Of a stretch of 15,861 nt of DNA, positions 1 through 7,472 are shown one piece after another. This stretch comes from Sellimonas sp963559135 (GTDB lineage Bacteria > Bacillota > Clostridia > Lachnospirales > Lachnospiraceae), in NCBI GenBank assembly GCA_963559135.1, contig CAUWJP010000049.1, positions 1 through 15,861 on the forward strand, in the 5' to 3' direction. The translations under genes were made by a program, and so were the position numbers. The notes beneath the pieces were generated by a model that was not told the DNA's origin, did not search any database, and saw only the letters and a program-made list of their open reading frames with translations. Numbering within the stretch: the first letter of the stretch is position 1; each line of letters opens with the position of its first letter.

Positions 1-63
1 CGGAATCTATTTTCCGAAAGCTGTCCTTTCTTGTTTTCTACCTCTTTTATCTAATTATAAGCT

Positions 64-1176
64 TTACGCCTTCTCAACCACAATCAGTGGAATGATCATC
101 TCTTCCTCCCGCAGTCCTGCGTGAACTCCGACAAAAAAATCTGCCTCTTCCCGGGATGAAAAGATCGTCAGATCTCCTGTTCCAACCGCAAGATAATCAC
201 CAAGCATTCCCCGAAAATCCGGATGTTCGAATCCATTACCGAATAGCTTTCTTTCCAGTACCTGTTCCCTTGTCAGCAAAAGAAATTCCTCTCCGAAAGC
301 ATCCTGAAACGCTTTTTCAAACTGTTCTTTCTTTTCTTCTTTTACAAAAAGATTCAATGCCCTCGGCTCGATGGAAGGCATCCGCACCAGACAGTCCATG
401 ATCTCCGGATAGTCGGTAATGGAAACATTTCGTGTATCTACCAGCCCGTGGTCTGCCGTCACAATCAGAAGCGTCCTCTCCAGCTTTTCACTTAATGCTT
501 GGATCTTCTGTTCCAGTTTCCTCATGACCTGCTTTGTCTGGCTGCTGTAACATCCGGTTTCATGCATAGTGCTGTCCGGCTCGTTCCAGTACGCGTAAAT
601 ATATTTCTTTCCTGGATTTTTACAAAGCATTTCAATCTGCCCGCAGACTTCTTCCATGGTCTTTGGAAACGGCTCCGCAAACGGCATGACTTCATAAGCC
701 TCCCCTCCGTGGCGGTTAATTTTCTCCACGATTGTCTCGTATCCGCAGTACGTCTCGGCCACATTATAATCTGCTGCCGGAATACTGGTTCCGGTCGCCA
801 TGTTAGTGAAAGCAGTGACATTCTGATCAATCTGCGGATAATAACAGTCCCACCCAAGCCATCCATGCTCACACGGCTTCAGGCCGCTTCGGATGGATGT
901 GGTCGCCGCCACCGTAGTAGGCGGAAATACCGAGCTGTAGGAATCTTTCATATGGCTCCGAAAAAATCCTCTCTCCTCCAGATTGTTCTCCATAATCTTG
1001 CTTCCCATTCCGTCCAGAAGAAATACGACAATATTCTCATACTCTTTTTCCAGAAACTGATCCAGACACGCAAGTGTTTTTTGTCCCTCTGTCCGGATTC
1101 CAAAGGTCTTCAAGACCGACTGTGCCAGATTGGCCAGTCCGTTTTCATAATCTGGTAATTTTAATTTCTGATCCAT
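64..1176 (-). CDS. Alkaline phosphatase superfamily protein (nucleotide pyrophosphatase/phosphodiesterase type)
   Basis: Probable metal-dependent phosphoesterase of the alkaline phosphatase / type I phosphodiesterase fold, 370 residues. The two-metal site is readable in order: LLDGMG with Asp55, PPTT with nucleophile Thr87 or Thr88, NEPDSTMH with Asp201 and His205, TADHG with Asp242 and His243, and GVHAG with His352. There is no signal peptide or membrane segment, so it should act in the cytosol; the substrate cannot be told from sequence (nucleotide, phosphonate or lipid head-group esters are all possible in this family). A GTG five codons upstream opens the same frame, but AGGGG sits 5 bases before the ATG at 1176, so I use that ATG. 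It begins 22 bases after the tyrosine-phosphatase-like gene ends, so the two are probably co-transcribed. Confidence 0.88.
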   Translation of the reverse strand: MDQKLKLPDYENGLANLAQSVLKTFGIRTEGQKTLACLDQFLEKEYENIVVFLLDGMGSKIMENNLEERGFFRSHMKDSYSSVFPPTTVAATTSIRSGLKPCEHGWLGWDCYYPQIDQNVTAFTNMATGTSIPAADYNVAETYCGYETIVEKINRHGGEAYEVMPFAEPFPKTMEEVCGQIEMLCKNPGKKYIYAYWNEPDSTMHETGCYSSQTKQVMRKLEQKIQALSEKLERTLLIVTADHGLVDTRNVSITDYPEIMDCLVRMPSIEPRALNLFVKEEKKEQFEKAFQDAFGEEFLLLTREQVLERKLFGNGFEHPDFRGMLGDYLAVGTGDLTIFSSREEADFFVGVHAGLREEEMIIPLIVVEKA

Positions 1177-1198
1177 CTTTTCCCCTCTCACATATGAT

Positions 1199-1975
1199 CT
1201 AAAGTAAATATAATTCCTTTAAGCACTTCTGTTCCTCCTGCCCTATTCCGAGTCCGGTTTCGATGTAATTCTCAAAGGAACCATATTCCCGATCTGCGGT
1301 TTCAAAACTTGTGCAAAGATAGTCTTTGTCCACGCTCAGCGCAGTCTCCACTGCTTTAAGCATCTCTTCAGATGCACATTTTTGTCTCAGGCTGTCCAGA
1401 ATCACCTGATTGGCTGCCGCCCGCATACGGTTTGTTTTCATATAATCTTCCATGATCGTATCCCGCGGCACTCCCAGAATCGTCAGGATCACCGCCGCCA
1501 AAATGCCTGTCCTGTCTTTTCCGGCAAAGCAATGAAAAACGGTAGCTCCCTCTTCTGTCTCAAGCAGAATCTGCACAAAGCTACGAATCGCGTCTCTGGC
1601 AGTCTGTGTCGTAATAAATTCTCCGTACAGCTTTTTCATATAATCATGGAGAAGCTGTGCGTTCTGCATGTTCATCAGCTGTTCCCTGCTTCCCGTCGCC
1701 TGTCCTCTTCCCAGCAGATTTTCTCCTGGAAAGAAATCAAGCACATATTCCTTGGCTCCCGGCACTTCGCAGTCCGGTGCCTTGCTACGCTCTTCTGCTG
1801 TCCGAAGATCGACCACATTTACCACATGATACTCTTCCTGCAAGGTACGAATCGTCTCCCCGGTCAGTTCAGACATATCTCCGCACCGAAGCAGCCGCTT
1901 TGGCGCAACTTCTCTTCCATCCTTCGTCCGGAGTCCTCCCAGATCCCGGAAATTTGCCAATTCTGCTCCAATCAT
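1199..1975 (-). CDS. Tyrosine-protein phosphatase family protein (CX5R, Y_phosphatase3 type)
   Basis: Cytosolic cysteine-dependent phosphatase of 258 residues. It opens with NFRDLGGLRT (residues 8-17), the hallmark N-terminus of the bacterial tyrosine/serine phosphatase family, then has NVVDLRTAEE (53-62). The P-loop HCFAGKDRTG spans 148-157, with nucleophile Cys149 and phosphate-binding Arg155. Family members act on phosphotyrosine, phosphoserine or phosphoinositides; the substrate here is unknown. An in-frame TTG at 2032 would add 19 residues, but GGAGG lies 6 bases before the ATG at 1975 and the family motif starts right after it, so I take 1975. It lies directly upstream of the alkaline-phosphatase-superfamily gene and downstream of the J-domain gene, in one apparent operon. 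Confidence 0.9.
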   Translation of the reverse strand: MIGAELANFRDLGGLRTKDGREVAPKRLLRCGDMSELTGETIRTLQEEYHVVNVVDLRTAEERSKAPDCEVPGAKEYVLDFFPGENLLGRGQATGSREQLMNMQNAQLLHDYMKKLYGEFITTQTARDAIRSFVQILLETEEGATVFHCFAGKDRTGILAAVILTILGVPRDTIMEDYMKTNRMRAAANQVILDSLRQKCASEEMLKAVETALSVDKDYLCTSFETADREYGSFENYIETGLGIGQEEQKCLKELYLL

Positions 1976-2056
1976 ATGTAGCCTCCATTTCCTCAAACTT
2001 TTCCATTGGTTCGTACTTCTTATTTTACTCAATAGCAGAATAGAAGTCCAGTCTCT

Positions 2057-3040
2057 CTATCTCTGCATCAGTTCTGTTTCATAGGCCAGAAGGAGCTCCC
2101 GGATCTCTTCATTCAGATCTCTGTGCTTCTCTTTTGGTGGCTCCTGTTCCAGCCGAAAATAAAAGTCCACGTCCACTTTCGCCTTGTGCGGCCATCCTCT
2201 CCTATTCTCTTTCACCTCCCGTACATGCATCCGAACCTTTGCGCATTTTTGTTTCAGAAGCGGAATCAGACAGAAGTACAGGTAGTCCTCGTCAAAGGAC
2301 AGATGCCCCAGTACCTCCCCTTCCCGGTTCTTTACGAGAATCCGGTGTCCCTGAAATGCTTTTGGATAAATGGGATCTCCTTTTTTCAGTTTTCCTGCGG
2401 CCCGAAAGGCTTCGCCCGCTCCTTCTGCGCCGACCCACGCCCGGAACTGGTAAACCGCTCTTCCCTCCGAATCAATCATCTTCGGCTTTGCCGCTTTTCC
2501 CAGCGCCGCCAGCGGATCAATGAACTGTTGGGTGAGAAGATGAAAGAGTTTTGCCTGCACCTGAAAGCGATGCTCCGTGAGCCGGACATCCTCTTCCCAG
2601 AACGTCCCCTGCTTTTTCTCCACCTGTTCCAGTAGCTCTTTCGCAGCATGGCGAAGGCTTGTAAGAAACAGGCCGAATTCTTCTTCCTCCGGGTCCCACA
2701 GATACTTCCCTCGGGCCGCCTGATAATGCAAAGGCTCCCCTTCCACATCCATACTATAATGCAGATAGACGTTTCGTTCACAGAAAGCATCCTCATTGAC
2801 CGTGCCCGTCCACTCCCATTTCCGCCTCTTTTGTACAGAACGCAGGATCGGTACTTCCTGTTTCATCAAAAGATGGTACGCCTCATTCATCTGCTGCGCC
2901 CGCCTAATCTGTTCCGGCCGGTTCGATCCCAGAGCGTCCGGATGATACCGCCGCATCAGACTGCGGTACTTCTTCCTGATCTTTACTTTATCCTCGCCTT
3001 GAACCACGTCCAATATCTCCATCGCTTCTTCCAGATTCAT
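2057..3040 (-). CDS. J-domain (DnaJ-like) protein with uncharacterised C-terminal region
   Basis: 327-residue soluble protein. The first 60 or so residues form a J domain: helix II is basic (KIRKKYRSLMRRY), the HPD tripeptide is at 33-35, and helix III follows (QMNEAYHLLMK). J domains stimulate the ATPase of DnaK-type Hsp70, so this is probably a specialised Hsp70 co-chaperone. It lacks the Gly/Phe linker and the CxxCxGxG zinc repeats of true DnaJ. The remaining ~265 residues are charged, Lys/Glu rich and unknown to me; they presumably bind a client. A GTG at 3052 opens the frame, but the ATG at 3040 is preceded by GAGGTGAG at about 9 bases and is preferred. The nucleoside phosphorylase pseudogene ends 38 bases upstream. 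Confidence 0.85.
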   Translation of the reverse strand: MNLEEAMEILDVVQGEDKVKIRKKYRSLMRRYHPDALGSNRPEQIRRAQQMNEAYHLLMKQEVPILRSVQKRRKWEWTGTVNEDAFCERNVYLHYSMDVEGEPLHYQAARGKYLWDPEEEEFGLFLTSLRHAAKELLEQVEKKQGTFWEEDVRLTEHRFQVQAKLFHLLTQQFIDPLAALGKAAKPKMIDSEGRAVYQFRAWVGAEGAGEAFRAAGKLKKGDPIYPKAFQGHRILVKNREGEVLGHLSFDEDYLYFCLIPLLKQKCAKVRMHVREVKENRRGWPHKAKVDVDFYFRLEQEPPKEKHRDLNEEIRELLLAYETELMQR

Positions 3041-3078
3041 GCCTCTTCTCACCTCGTTTCCCCTGCTGCCATTTTCCG

Positions 3079-3341
3079 TTAAATCCGAACAGCCAGTTCT
3101 AATGCAATCATAGCAATCCGATCTTTTTCCATCAGTTTTGCGTCATTACCAAGGCTTCTCACATCCCACTGTTCTGCATTCCTGCTCTTGTCTTCGCTTT
3201 ACCTTTTCCACAGTCTCCCGGTAAAAGGCATCTGTTGTCCACACCTTGCCCACGGTATAGTGGATGTTCATCGCATCCAACAAATCTGTAAACAGCCGAA
3301 GATTTTTGTGATGGATCAAATTCCTGTAAAACCATATTCAT
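3079..3341 (-). pseudogene. Nucleoside phosphorylase (uridine phosphorylase-like) remnant with two internal deletions
   Basis: Three pieces of one family lie in order but in different frames. (1) A preserved start: GAGGAG, then ATG AAT ATG and residues VLQEFDPS, as at the N-terminus of clostridial PNP/UDP-family phosphorylases. (2) From about 3312 to 3185, a second frame reads NLRLFTDLLDAMNIHYTVGK then VWTTDAFYRETVEKVKRRQ, the conserved central segment. (3) From about 3174 to 3079, a third frame reads EQWDVRSLGNDAKLMEKDRI then AMIALELAVRI and a TAA stop, the family's C-terminal helix. An intact homologue is about 250 residues; only about 95 remain, so two internal blocks are missing, including the substrate-binding segment around the expected EMEC motif. 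The family assignment is from memory of the motifs. No functional enzyme can be made. Confidence 0.82.
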
Positions 3342-3354
3342 TCTCCTCGTTCCG

Positions 3355-4188
3355 TTAAAACAGTACTTCCAGTTTCGCATTCTGTGATGCATTTTCCATC
3401 CGGACCAGAATTTCCTCTGACGCATCGGCTAAATATGACAGTATCTCCAGCTCCTCTTCCCCGGAGCCCTTTAAGAACAACTTCAGTGCCAGCTGAAATT
3501 CTTTTTTCAGATCTTCCCGGCTCTCTTTTTGAAAAACAGTTTTTATTTTATCATAATCTGTTTTGCTAAACCTCTGCTCCATAAGCGGCTTCTCTGCAAA
3601 AAGATGTCCTGCAAAATTGAAAAGGACAATTTCGGCCAGATTAATAATATTCTCCCGATATTCCTCATCATAATGGAGTAGCATCGAAATGATAGCTGTT
3701 TCGGGAAAAAGCCGAAGAAAGCTCTGCTCATACTGTACGCAGACAAGCCACTGAAAAATGCAGTCAATTCCTGTGTATGCAGACAACTCTTTCATCACCG
3801 GATAGTCCAAAGTCAGAATTGTTTCCTGCGGTGCAAACTGAACATCATACCACTTAAAAAACTCTGGTATTCCTTTTGTCATAGTGTCCTGAAGGCACTG
3901 ATTTTCATAAGGATGAAATTCCGCTAAAATCTGGTGGTAAAGTTTCAATGCTGTTTTTGTTTTGCGCTCCACAACTTCTGCTCCAATATGGTACATTTTC
4001 TCCACTTTCATTCTTTCCGGTACCAGCACCGCATGTTCCGTTTCCTGCTCTGCTTCCCGAATGCAGTACAGGACTGCTTCCATCAGCTGTTCCGCTTTTT
4101 CGCAAGTAACCGACGTACTCTCTCCTGACGTATATTTTTGTGCCAGATATCCAACAAGAGGTATCAGGTCTTCCATCTCATACTTCAC
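3355..4188 (-). CDS. Conserved clostridial hypothetical protein (possibly DUF6179)
   Basis: About 277 residues, predicted soluble and alpha-helical, without signal peptide or membrane segments. I do not recognise a function; the N-terminus (KYEMEDLIPLVGYLAQKYTS) and the partner gene resemble clostridial proteins I recall as DUF6179, but I cannot confirm this. Start choice is open. A TTG at 4206, an ATG at 4194 overlapping the upstream stop as ATGA, and a GTG at 4188 are all in frame. GGAGGTG at 4202-4196 is spaced best (6 bases) for the GTG, so I use it. Either way the gene overlaps or abuts its upstream partner, so the two are probably translationally coupled. The phosphorylase pseudogene starts 13 bases downstream. 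Confidence 0.72.
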   Translation of the reverse strand: MKYEMEDLIPLVGYLAQKYTSGESTSVTCEKAEQLMEAVLYCIREAEQETEHAVLVPERMKVEKMYHIGAEVVERKTKTALKLYHQILAEFHPYENQCLQDTMTKGIPEFFKWYDVQFAPQETILTLDYPVMKELSAYTGIDCIFQWLVCVQYEQSFLRLFPETAIISMLLHYDEEYRENIINLAEIVLFNFAGHLFAEKPLMEQRFSKTDYDKIKTVFQKESREDLKKEFQLALKLFLKGSGEEELEILSYLADASEEILVRMENASQNAKLEVLF

Positions 4189-4193
4189 AGCCA

Positions 4194-4727
4194 TCACCTC
4201 CAGCAAAGTTCCCGCAGTGTTTCCATATACAGTTCATGATCCCATCGTGTTACTTCATCAAACTGTCCATACTCATTCCGCCCGTCCGACGCCCGGAAAC
4301 CGCTATACCAAGCACGGATTGCCTGAGCAAAATTACTCAGGCAGGTGCTCTCCAGATAATCCAGATCCCCAAAGCAGATTTCTTCGTACTGCTCTTTCAT
4401 AAAATGAAGCAACTCGTCATCCGTAATCTCATCCATCATCTCATTTTTGTACAGATAAAAAATATCTTGCAGCCGGATCAGTATTTCTACATAATGTTCC
4501 TGATCCAGATACGCCGAGTCGCAGAACTCATCAATGATCTTCGGCAGAATTCCTTCACCGAACTCTACTCTTTTCTGCTCTTTCAATGCCCTCCCCCGTT
4601 CTTCCAGAATGAGCCCGGCCTCCTCTTCACTTAATGTGAGCCCATAACATTCTGTCCGTTGATTCGTCTCCAATACCCTAGCCAGCTGATTCTGCCTTTG
4701 CAATAACTGCATCCAATCCTCTTCCAT
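4194..4727 (-). CDS. Conserved clostridial hypothetical protein (possibly DUF6323)
   Basis: 177-residue acidic, helical, soluble protein. The N-terminal part has a heptad-like stretch (MQLLQRQNQLARVLETNQ) followed by GLTLSEEEA and a long Glu/Leu-rich region; there is no catalytic motif I can name. I recall proteins of this type annotated as DUF6323, adjacent to the gene downstream, but that is memory rather than a search. A GTG at 4733 opens the frame two codons earlier; the run AAGGGGG is spaced 7 bases from the ATG at 4727, which I prefer. It is the first gene of the left-hand run and is preceded by a bidirectional hairpin terminator, so its promoter should lie between about 4740 and 4825, but no convincing minus-strand -35/-10 pair is visible. 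Confidence 0.75.
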   Translation of the reverse strand: MEEDWMQLLQRQNQLARVLETNQRTECYGLTLSEEEAGLILEERGRALKEQKRVEFGEGILPKIIDEFCDSAYLDQEHYVEILIRLQDIFYLYKNEMMDEITDDELLHFMKEQYEEICFGDLDYLESTCLSNFAQAIRAWYSGFRASDGRNEYGQFDEVTRWDHELYMETLRELCWR

Positions 4728-4824
4728 ACACACGCCCCCTTTATTTCGAGAGCCAAGTATAGCACCGCTTTCAGATTTCTACCAGACTTGAATTTTCGGC
4801 CATTTTGTGGTATTATAATGACAG

Positions 4825-4850
4825 AAAAAGAGGCATAATGCCTCTTTTTT
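4825..4850 (-). terminator. Bidirectional rho-independent terminator
   Basis: An 11-bp perfect inverted repeat (AAAAAGAGGCA / TGCCTCTTTTT) with a 3-base loop gives a T-run on both strands. It lies about 57 bases downstream of the SRAP gene stop and separates that unit from the hypothetical pair to the left. Confidence 0.85.
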
Positions 4851-4907
4851 GTTCTATCAATTTGAATCTGCGCTGACAATCAGCTGGATTTTTTCTTTTT
4901 TCATCTG

Positions 4908-5498
4908 TCACATTGGAAACAGTGTCATCTGCTCGTAATCTGCCTGCCGTTTCAGCTCTTTTGGGATCTGGCACAACATTGCTTCGGCTGCTTTTTCGTC
5001 CCGAAGCCAGTCCTCGATCTGATCCTGTCTTAGAATCAGCGGCATCCTGTCATGAACCGGTTTCATTGATGTATTGGCCTCCGTCGTCAAGATCACAAAG
5101 CATTCCTCATTCTCTATGATATCGAAAAATCCTGCGAGATAGAGGATTTCACCGTTCTGACTTTCAAAGATATTTTTCTCTTTCTGCCGATTCCACTCAT
5201 AAAAATGGCTTGCAGGGATAACTGCCCGGTGATACTGGATTCCATCCGCAAAAATCTTTTTCTCCAGAACGGATTCAGCTCTTGCATTGATCAGCACACC
5301 ACTCTTTTGTATCCCCGGATAGCCCCATTTAACACCGGAAAGACAGATTCCTTTTCCATTCCACTTCAAAAGAAGCGCCCGTTCTGTCGGACGGATATCA
5401 CTCCCCAGACATACGTTTTCTGCTCCGCTTTCTATCTCTGTCGCGAAAACTTTTAGTTTTTCTATGATTTCCTCATCAATGTAAAATAGACTGCACAT
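4908..5498 (-). CDS. SRAP domain protein (SOS response-associated peptidase, YedK/HMCES family)
   Basis: 196-residue cytosolic protein that forms a thiazolidine DNA-protein crosslink with abasic sites in single-stranded DNA, protecting them during replication. All key residues are present: Cys2 directly after the initiator Met (the crosslinking nucleophile once Met is removed), the SDIRPTE segment near 33-39, Asn71 in LINARAES, Glu101 in ASHFYEW and His149 in HDRMPLIL. Length is slightly short of E. coli YedK (about 220) but domain-complete. The start is fixed by Cys2 and by GGAAAGGG upstream. I see no LexA/DinR-like palindrome in the 98 bases upstream, so SOS control is not evident. It may be read through from the alpha/beta-hydrolase gene or have its own weak promoter. 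Confidence 0.93.
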   Translation of the reverse strand: MCSLFYIDEEIIEKLKVFATEIESGAENVCLGSDIRPTERALLLKWNGKGICLSGVKWGYPGIQKSGVLINARAESVLEKKIFADGIQYHRAVIPASHFYEWNRQKEKNIFESQNGEILYLAGFFDIIENEECFVILTTEANTSMKPVHDRMPLILRQDQIEDWLRDEKAAEAMLCQIPKELKRQADYEQMTLFPM

Positions 5499-5596
5499 TT
5501 TTGTCCCTTTCCGGCGGTTTTTATTTTATCGCTTTTTTGATCCACTGGTTCTCCCGGCCTTTACTGTCGATCCTAAAATTTTTTCTGAAAAGATCG

Positions 5597-6166
5597 TTAT
5601 TCACTTCTCTCGGAAAATTCCCGAATATAGTCTTCCGTCTTTTCCATTATCTCTCTCATAATCTCCAAATCCCGAATCGTTTCCCCGGTCTCCATGGAAT
5701 GATTGGCGTGCTCCGTCAGATAAAGCGGGAGCTTTCTTTTCTCACATTCACTAACAACGGCTTCCGTTTTCGCCCAGTCATCTCCTGTTCCGTGGAAGAC
5801 AATTCCTTCTGTTCCAATAGCCCGAAACGACGCTTCCACCGGGGTATAATAAACCTGCCCCGCTCCGATTCGGTGCATAGCATCGTAGGACGCCGCCAAA
5901 GCGGTCCCGATACTCTTGGATAAAAACAGTACTTTATCATAAGAACCAAAGTCAATTCCTGAAAACTGCTCTGTTACTTTTGCAAGTGCCAGTTCATAAG
6001 CAGCATACATTTTCTTTGCATCTCCCTTGATCCCCGACGGAAGTTGCCCGTAATCTGCACAGATAATTTCATACCCGTACTGTCCGGCAATTTTTCTGCT
6101 GTAATATAAAAGCGGCTTGTCCGCATGATATCCGACTCCTGGAAATACTACTGCAATCTTCTTCAT
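5597..6166 (-). CDS. Alpha/beta-hydrolase-like protein
   Basis: 189-residue cytosolic protein with a small alpha/beta-hydrolase layout. The first strand is KKIAVVFPGVGYHADKP (2-18). A nucleophile-elbow-like KVLFLSKSIGT places Ser85 after a strand. A GTGDDW segment (126-131) offers the acid, and ANHSME puts His156 in the expected C-terminal position. The elbow reads SKSIGT rather than the classical GxSxG, so Ser83 or Ser85 could serve and activity is not assured. The substrate is unknown. The frame stays open for 14 more codons, overlapping the upstream gene, but AAAGGAGAG lies just before the ATG at 6166, which I use. It starts 13 bases after the YaiI-type gene and is almost certainly co-transcribed with it. 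Confidence 0.78.
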   Translation of the reverse strand: MKKIAVVFPGVGYHADKPLLYYSRKIAGQYGYEIICADYGQLPSGIKGDAKKMYAAYELALAKVTEQFSGIDFGSYDKVLFLSKSIGTALAASYDAMHRIGAGQVYYTPVEASFRAIGTEGIVFHGTGDDWAKTEAVVSECEKRKLPLYLTEHANHSMETGETIRDLEIMREIMEKTEDYIREFSERSE

Positions 6167-6179
6167 CGTTTTCTCTCCT

Positions 6180-6656
6180 TTATTCCAATTTTCCTGTTTC
6201 CCTGTCATTGTCCCCCAACGCTCTTCGTATCAACTGTTCCAGAGACTTTGCAAAACGTTCATCGTCCTCTGCCATTCTTTTCTTCGGCCCCTTCAGATGA
6301 TTCTTTTTAGAGGCTCTCCTTGCCTTTCCGGCCAGATGCCGTTCCATCAGCATCTGGTCAATATTATCATTCGTGTACCACCTGCCGGACTGATGTATAC
6401 AAAAAGCCCCTTTTCCAAGCGCCATTGCAGCCACTCCATAGTCCTGCGTCACCACCAGATCTCCTTTTTCACACAATCCGATCAGCGCAAAATCTACAGC
6501 ATCTGCTCCAGAACCAATCACCTTCACTTCACTATAGTCCGAATTCAGCACATGATTCGTATCACATAGCAACGTCACAGGCATGCCGTATTTCCGTGCA
6601 GTCTTTTCCACAATCCTAACTACAGGGCAGGCGTCCGCATCTACATAAATCCGCAT
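6180..6656 (-). CDS. YaiI/YqxD family protein (UPF0178, DUF188)
   Basis: 158 residues, the usual family length. The signature MRIYVDADACPVV opens the protein; VIGSGADAVDFAL and GDLVVTQDYGVAAMALGKGA follow, with HQSGRWYTNDNI and a basic tail (RRASKKNHLKGPKKR). The acidic residues (Asp6, Asp8, and the Asp of TQDYG) suggest a PIN/NYN-like metal site, which would fit a nuclease, but the family has no established function that I know of. A GGGGAGGA ribosome site precedes the ATG. It starts 14 bases after the EFR1 gene and is followed 13 bases later by the hydrolase-like gene, a tight operon. Confidence 0.93.
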   Translation of the reverse strand: MRIYVDADACPVVRIVEKTARKYGMPVTLLCDTNHVLNSDYSEVKVIGSGADAVDFALIGLCEKGDLVVTQDYGVAAMALGKGAFCIHQSGRWYTNDNIDQMLMERHLAGKARRASKKNHLKGPKKRMAEDDERFAKSLEQLIRRALGDNDRETGKLE

Positions 6657-6670
6657 CCAGTCTTCCTCCC

Positions 6671-7432
6671 CTATAATGGAAACTGATCTTTCGGGAACGT
6701 ATAACGCGGAAGCCCTTTGCTGTGTTTCCCATATTCAATCGCTTCTGCCGGACATTTGCAGATGCATGCCATACAGTGCGTACATTGATCTCCCCATACC
6801 GGACGCCCCTGATGAAACCGGATATTATTCATCGGACAGACTTTTGCACATTTTTCACAGGAAATGCAGTCTCCCGTTACATAAAACTTTTTAGCATGTA
6901 CAAACAGTGGATAAAACAACTGATTGACCGGACCGCTGCTCAGTCTGTCCACCGGAGTAATTTTAGCTGGAGGAAATGGAAGCTTTTTCTGAATCCGCGA
7001 AACCGCCTCATCAATCTTTTTCTCCGCACGGCGGATAATTCTTACTGCCTCCTCTTTATGTGGTGTCTGAAACATGGCGATATAATTTTCCGGCATCACA
7101 ATTTGTATACAGCCCAGATACTGCATCTGTTTTCTTGTGCAAAGCTCCTGCAGATATTTCCCCGCATTTCCTGCATTTAATCCGCACGTCATAACAAAAT
7201 AGATCTTTTTATTTCCTGAAAGTATTGTTTTTTTCATCCACGCCTCCAGTATCCGTGGAATTCTCCATGCATAGGTAGGAGATACAATCACCCAGGGCCT
7301 GTCCGAATGTATCTCACTGCTGTCTCTGCTTTGCAGTCTGGAAAACAAATCCAGCACTTCATCACCAACCGCCTTCCCAATTCTCTTTGCCACGTACTCA
7401 CTATTTCCTGTTCCTGAAAAATATAAAATCAT
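6671..7432 (-). CDS. EFR1 family flavodoxin-ferredoxin fusion protein
   Basis: 253-residue soluble electron-transfer protein. The N-terminal half is a flavodoxin-like domain: MILYFSGTGNSEYVAKRI (1-18) carries the FMN phosphate-binding loop, and SPTYAWRIPRILEAW (51-65) is the typical second loop. The C-terminal part binds two [4Fe-4S] clusters: Cys189, 192, 195 and 199, then Cys217, 220, 223 and 227, each CxxCxxCxxxCP; Cys225 is an extra cysteine inside the second motif. The family is common in gut Clostridia and is thought to move electrons between flavin and ferredoxin partners; the specific partner is unknown. GGAGG precedes the start. It follows the methyltransferase gene by 40 bases. Confidence 0.94.
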   Translation of the reverse strand: MILYFSGTGNSEYVAKRIGKAVGDEVLDLFSRLQSRDSSEIHSDRPWVIVSPTYAWRIPRILEAWMKKTILSGNKKIYFVMTCGLNAGNAGKYLQELCTRKQMQYLGCIQIVMPENYIAMFQTPHKEEAVRIIRRAEKKIDEAVSRIQKKLPFPPAKITPVDRLSSGPVNQLFYPLFVHAKKFYVTGDCISCEKCAKVCPMNNIRFHQGRPVWGDQCTHCMACICKCPAEAIEYGKHSKGLPRYTFPKDQFPL

Positions 7433-7472
7433 GTTTCTTTCCTCCTTCCATTCGTTGTTTCTTCCAATTTAA

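Noticed and set aside
499..1158. Long plus-strand open frame (219 codons) opposite the phosphodiesterase gene
   Set aside because: Its translation is Cys/His/Arg/Ser-rich without domains, as expected for the antisense of a real gene with complete catalytic motifs.
1382..1981. Plus-strand open frame of 199 codons opposite the tyrosine-phosphatase-like gene
   Set aside because: It is antisense to a gene with an intact CX5R motif and shows no domain or ribosome site.
3159..3425. 88-codon minus-strand open frame overlapping the end of the 3355-4188 gene
   Set aside because: It is a mixture of a shadow of the upstream gene and the frames of the phosphorylase relic; only the pieces inside 3079-3341 match a family, and they do so across frames.
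4788..4850. Plus-strand TTGAAT / TATTAT promoter-like pair right before the hairpin at 4825, as if for a tiny RNA
   Set aside because: Any transcript would be about 25 bases, essentially the terminator alone. AT-rich gaps give such matches by chance.
5499..5596. Minus-strand open frame ending in ENQWIKKAIK between the hydrolase-like gene and SRAP
   Set aside because: About 20 codons only, no start codon or family match. It could be a relic or chance.
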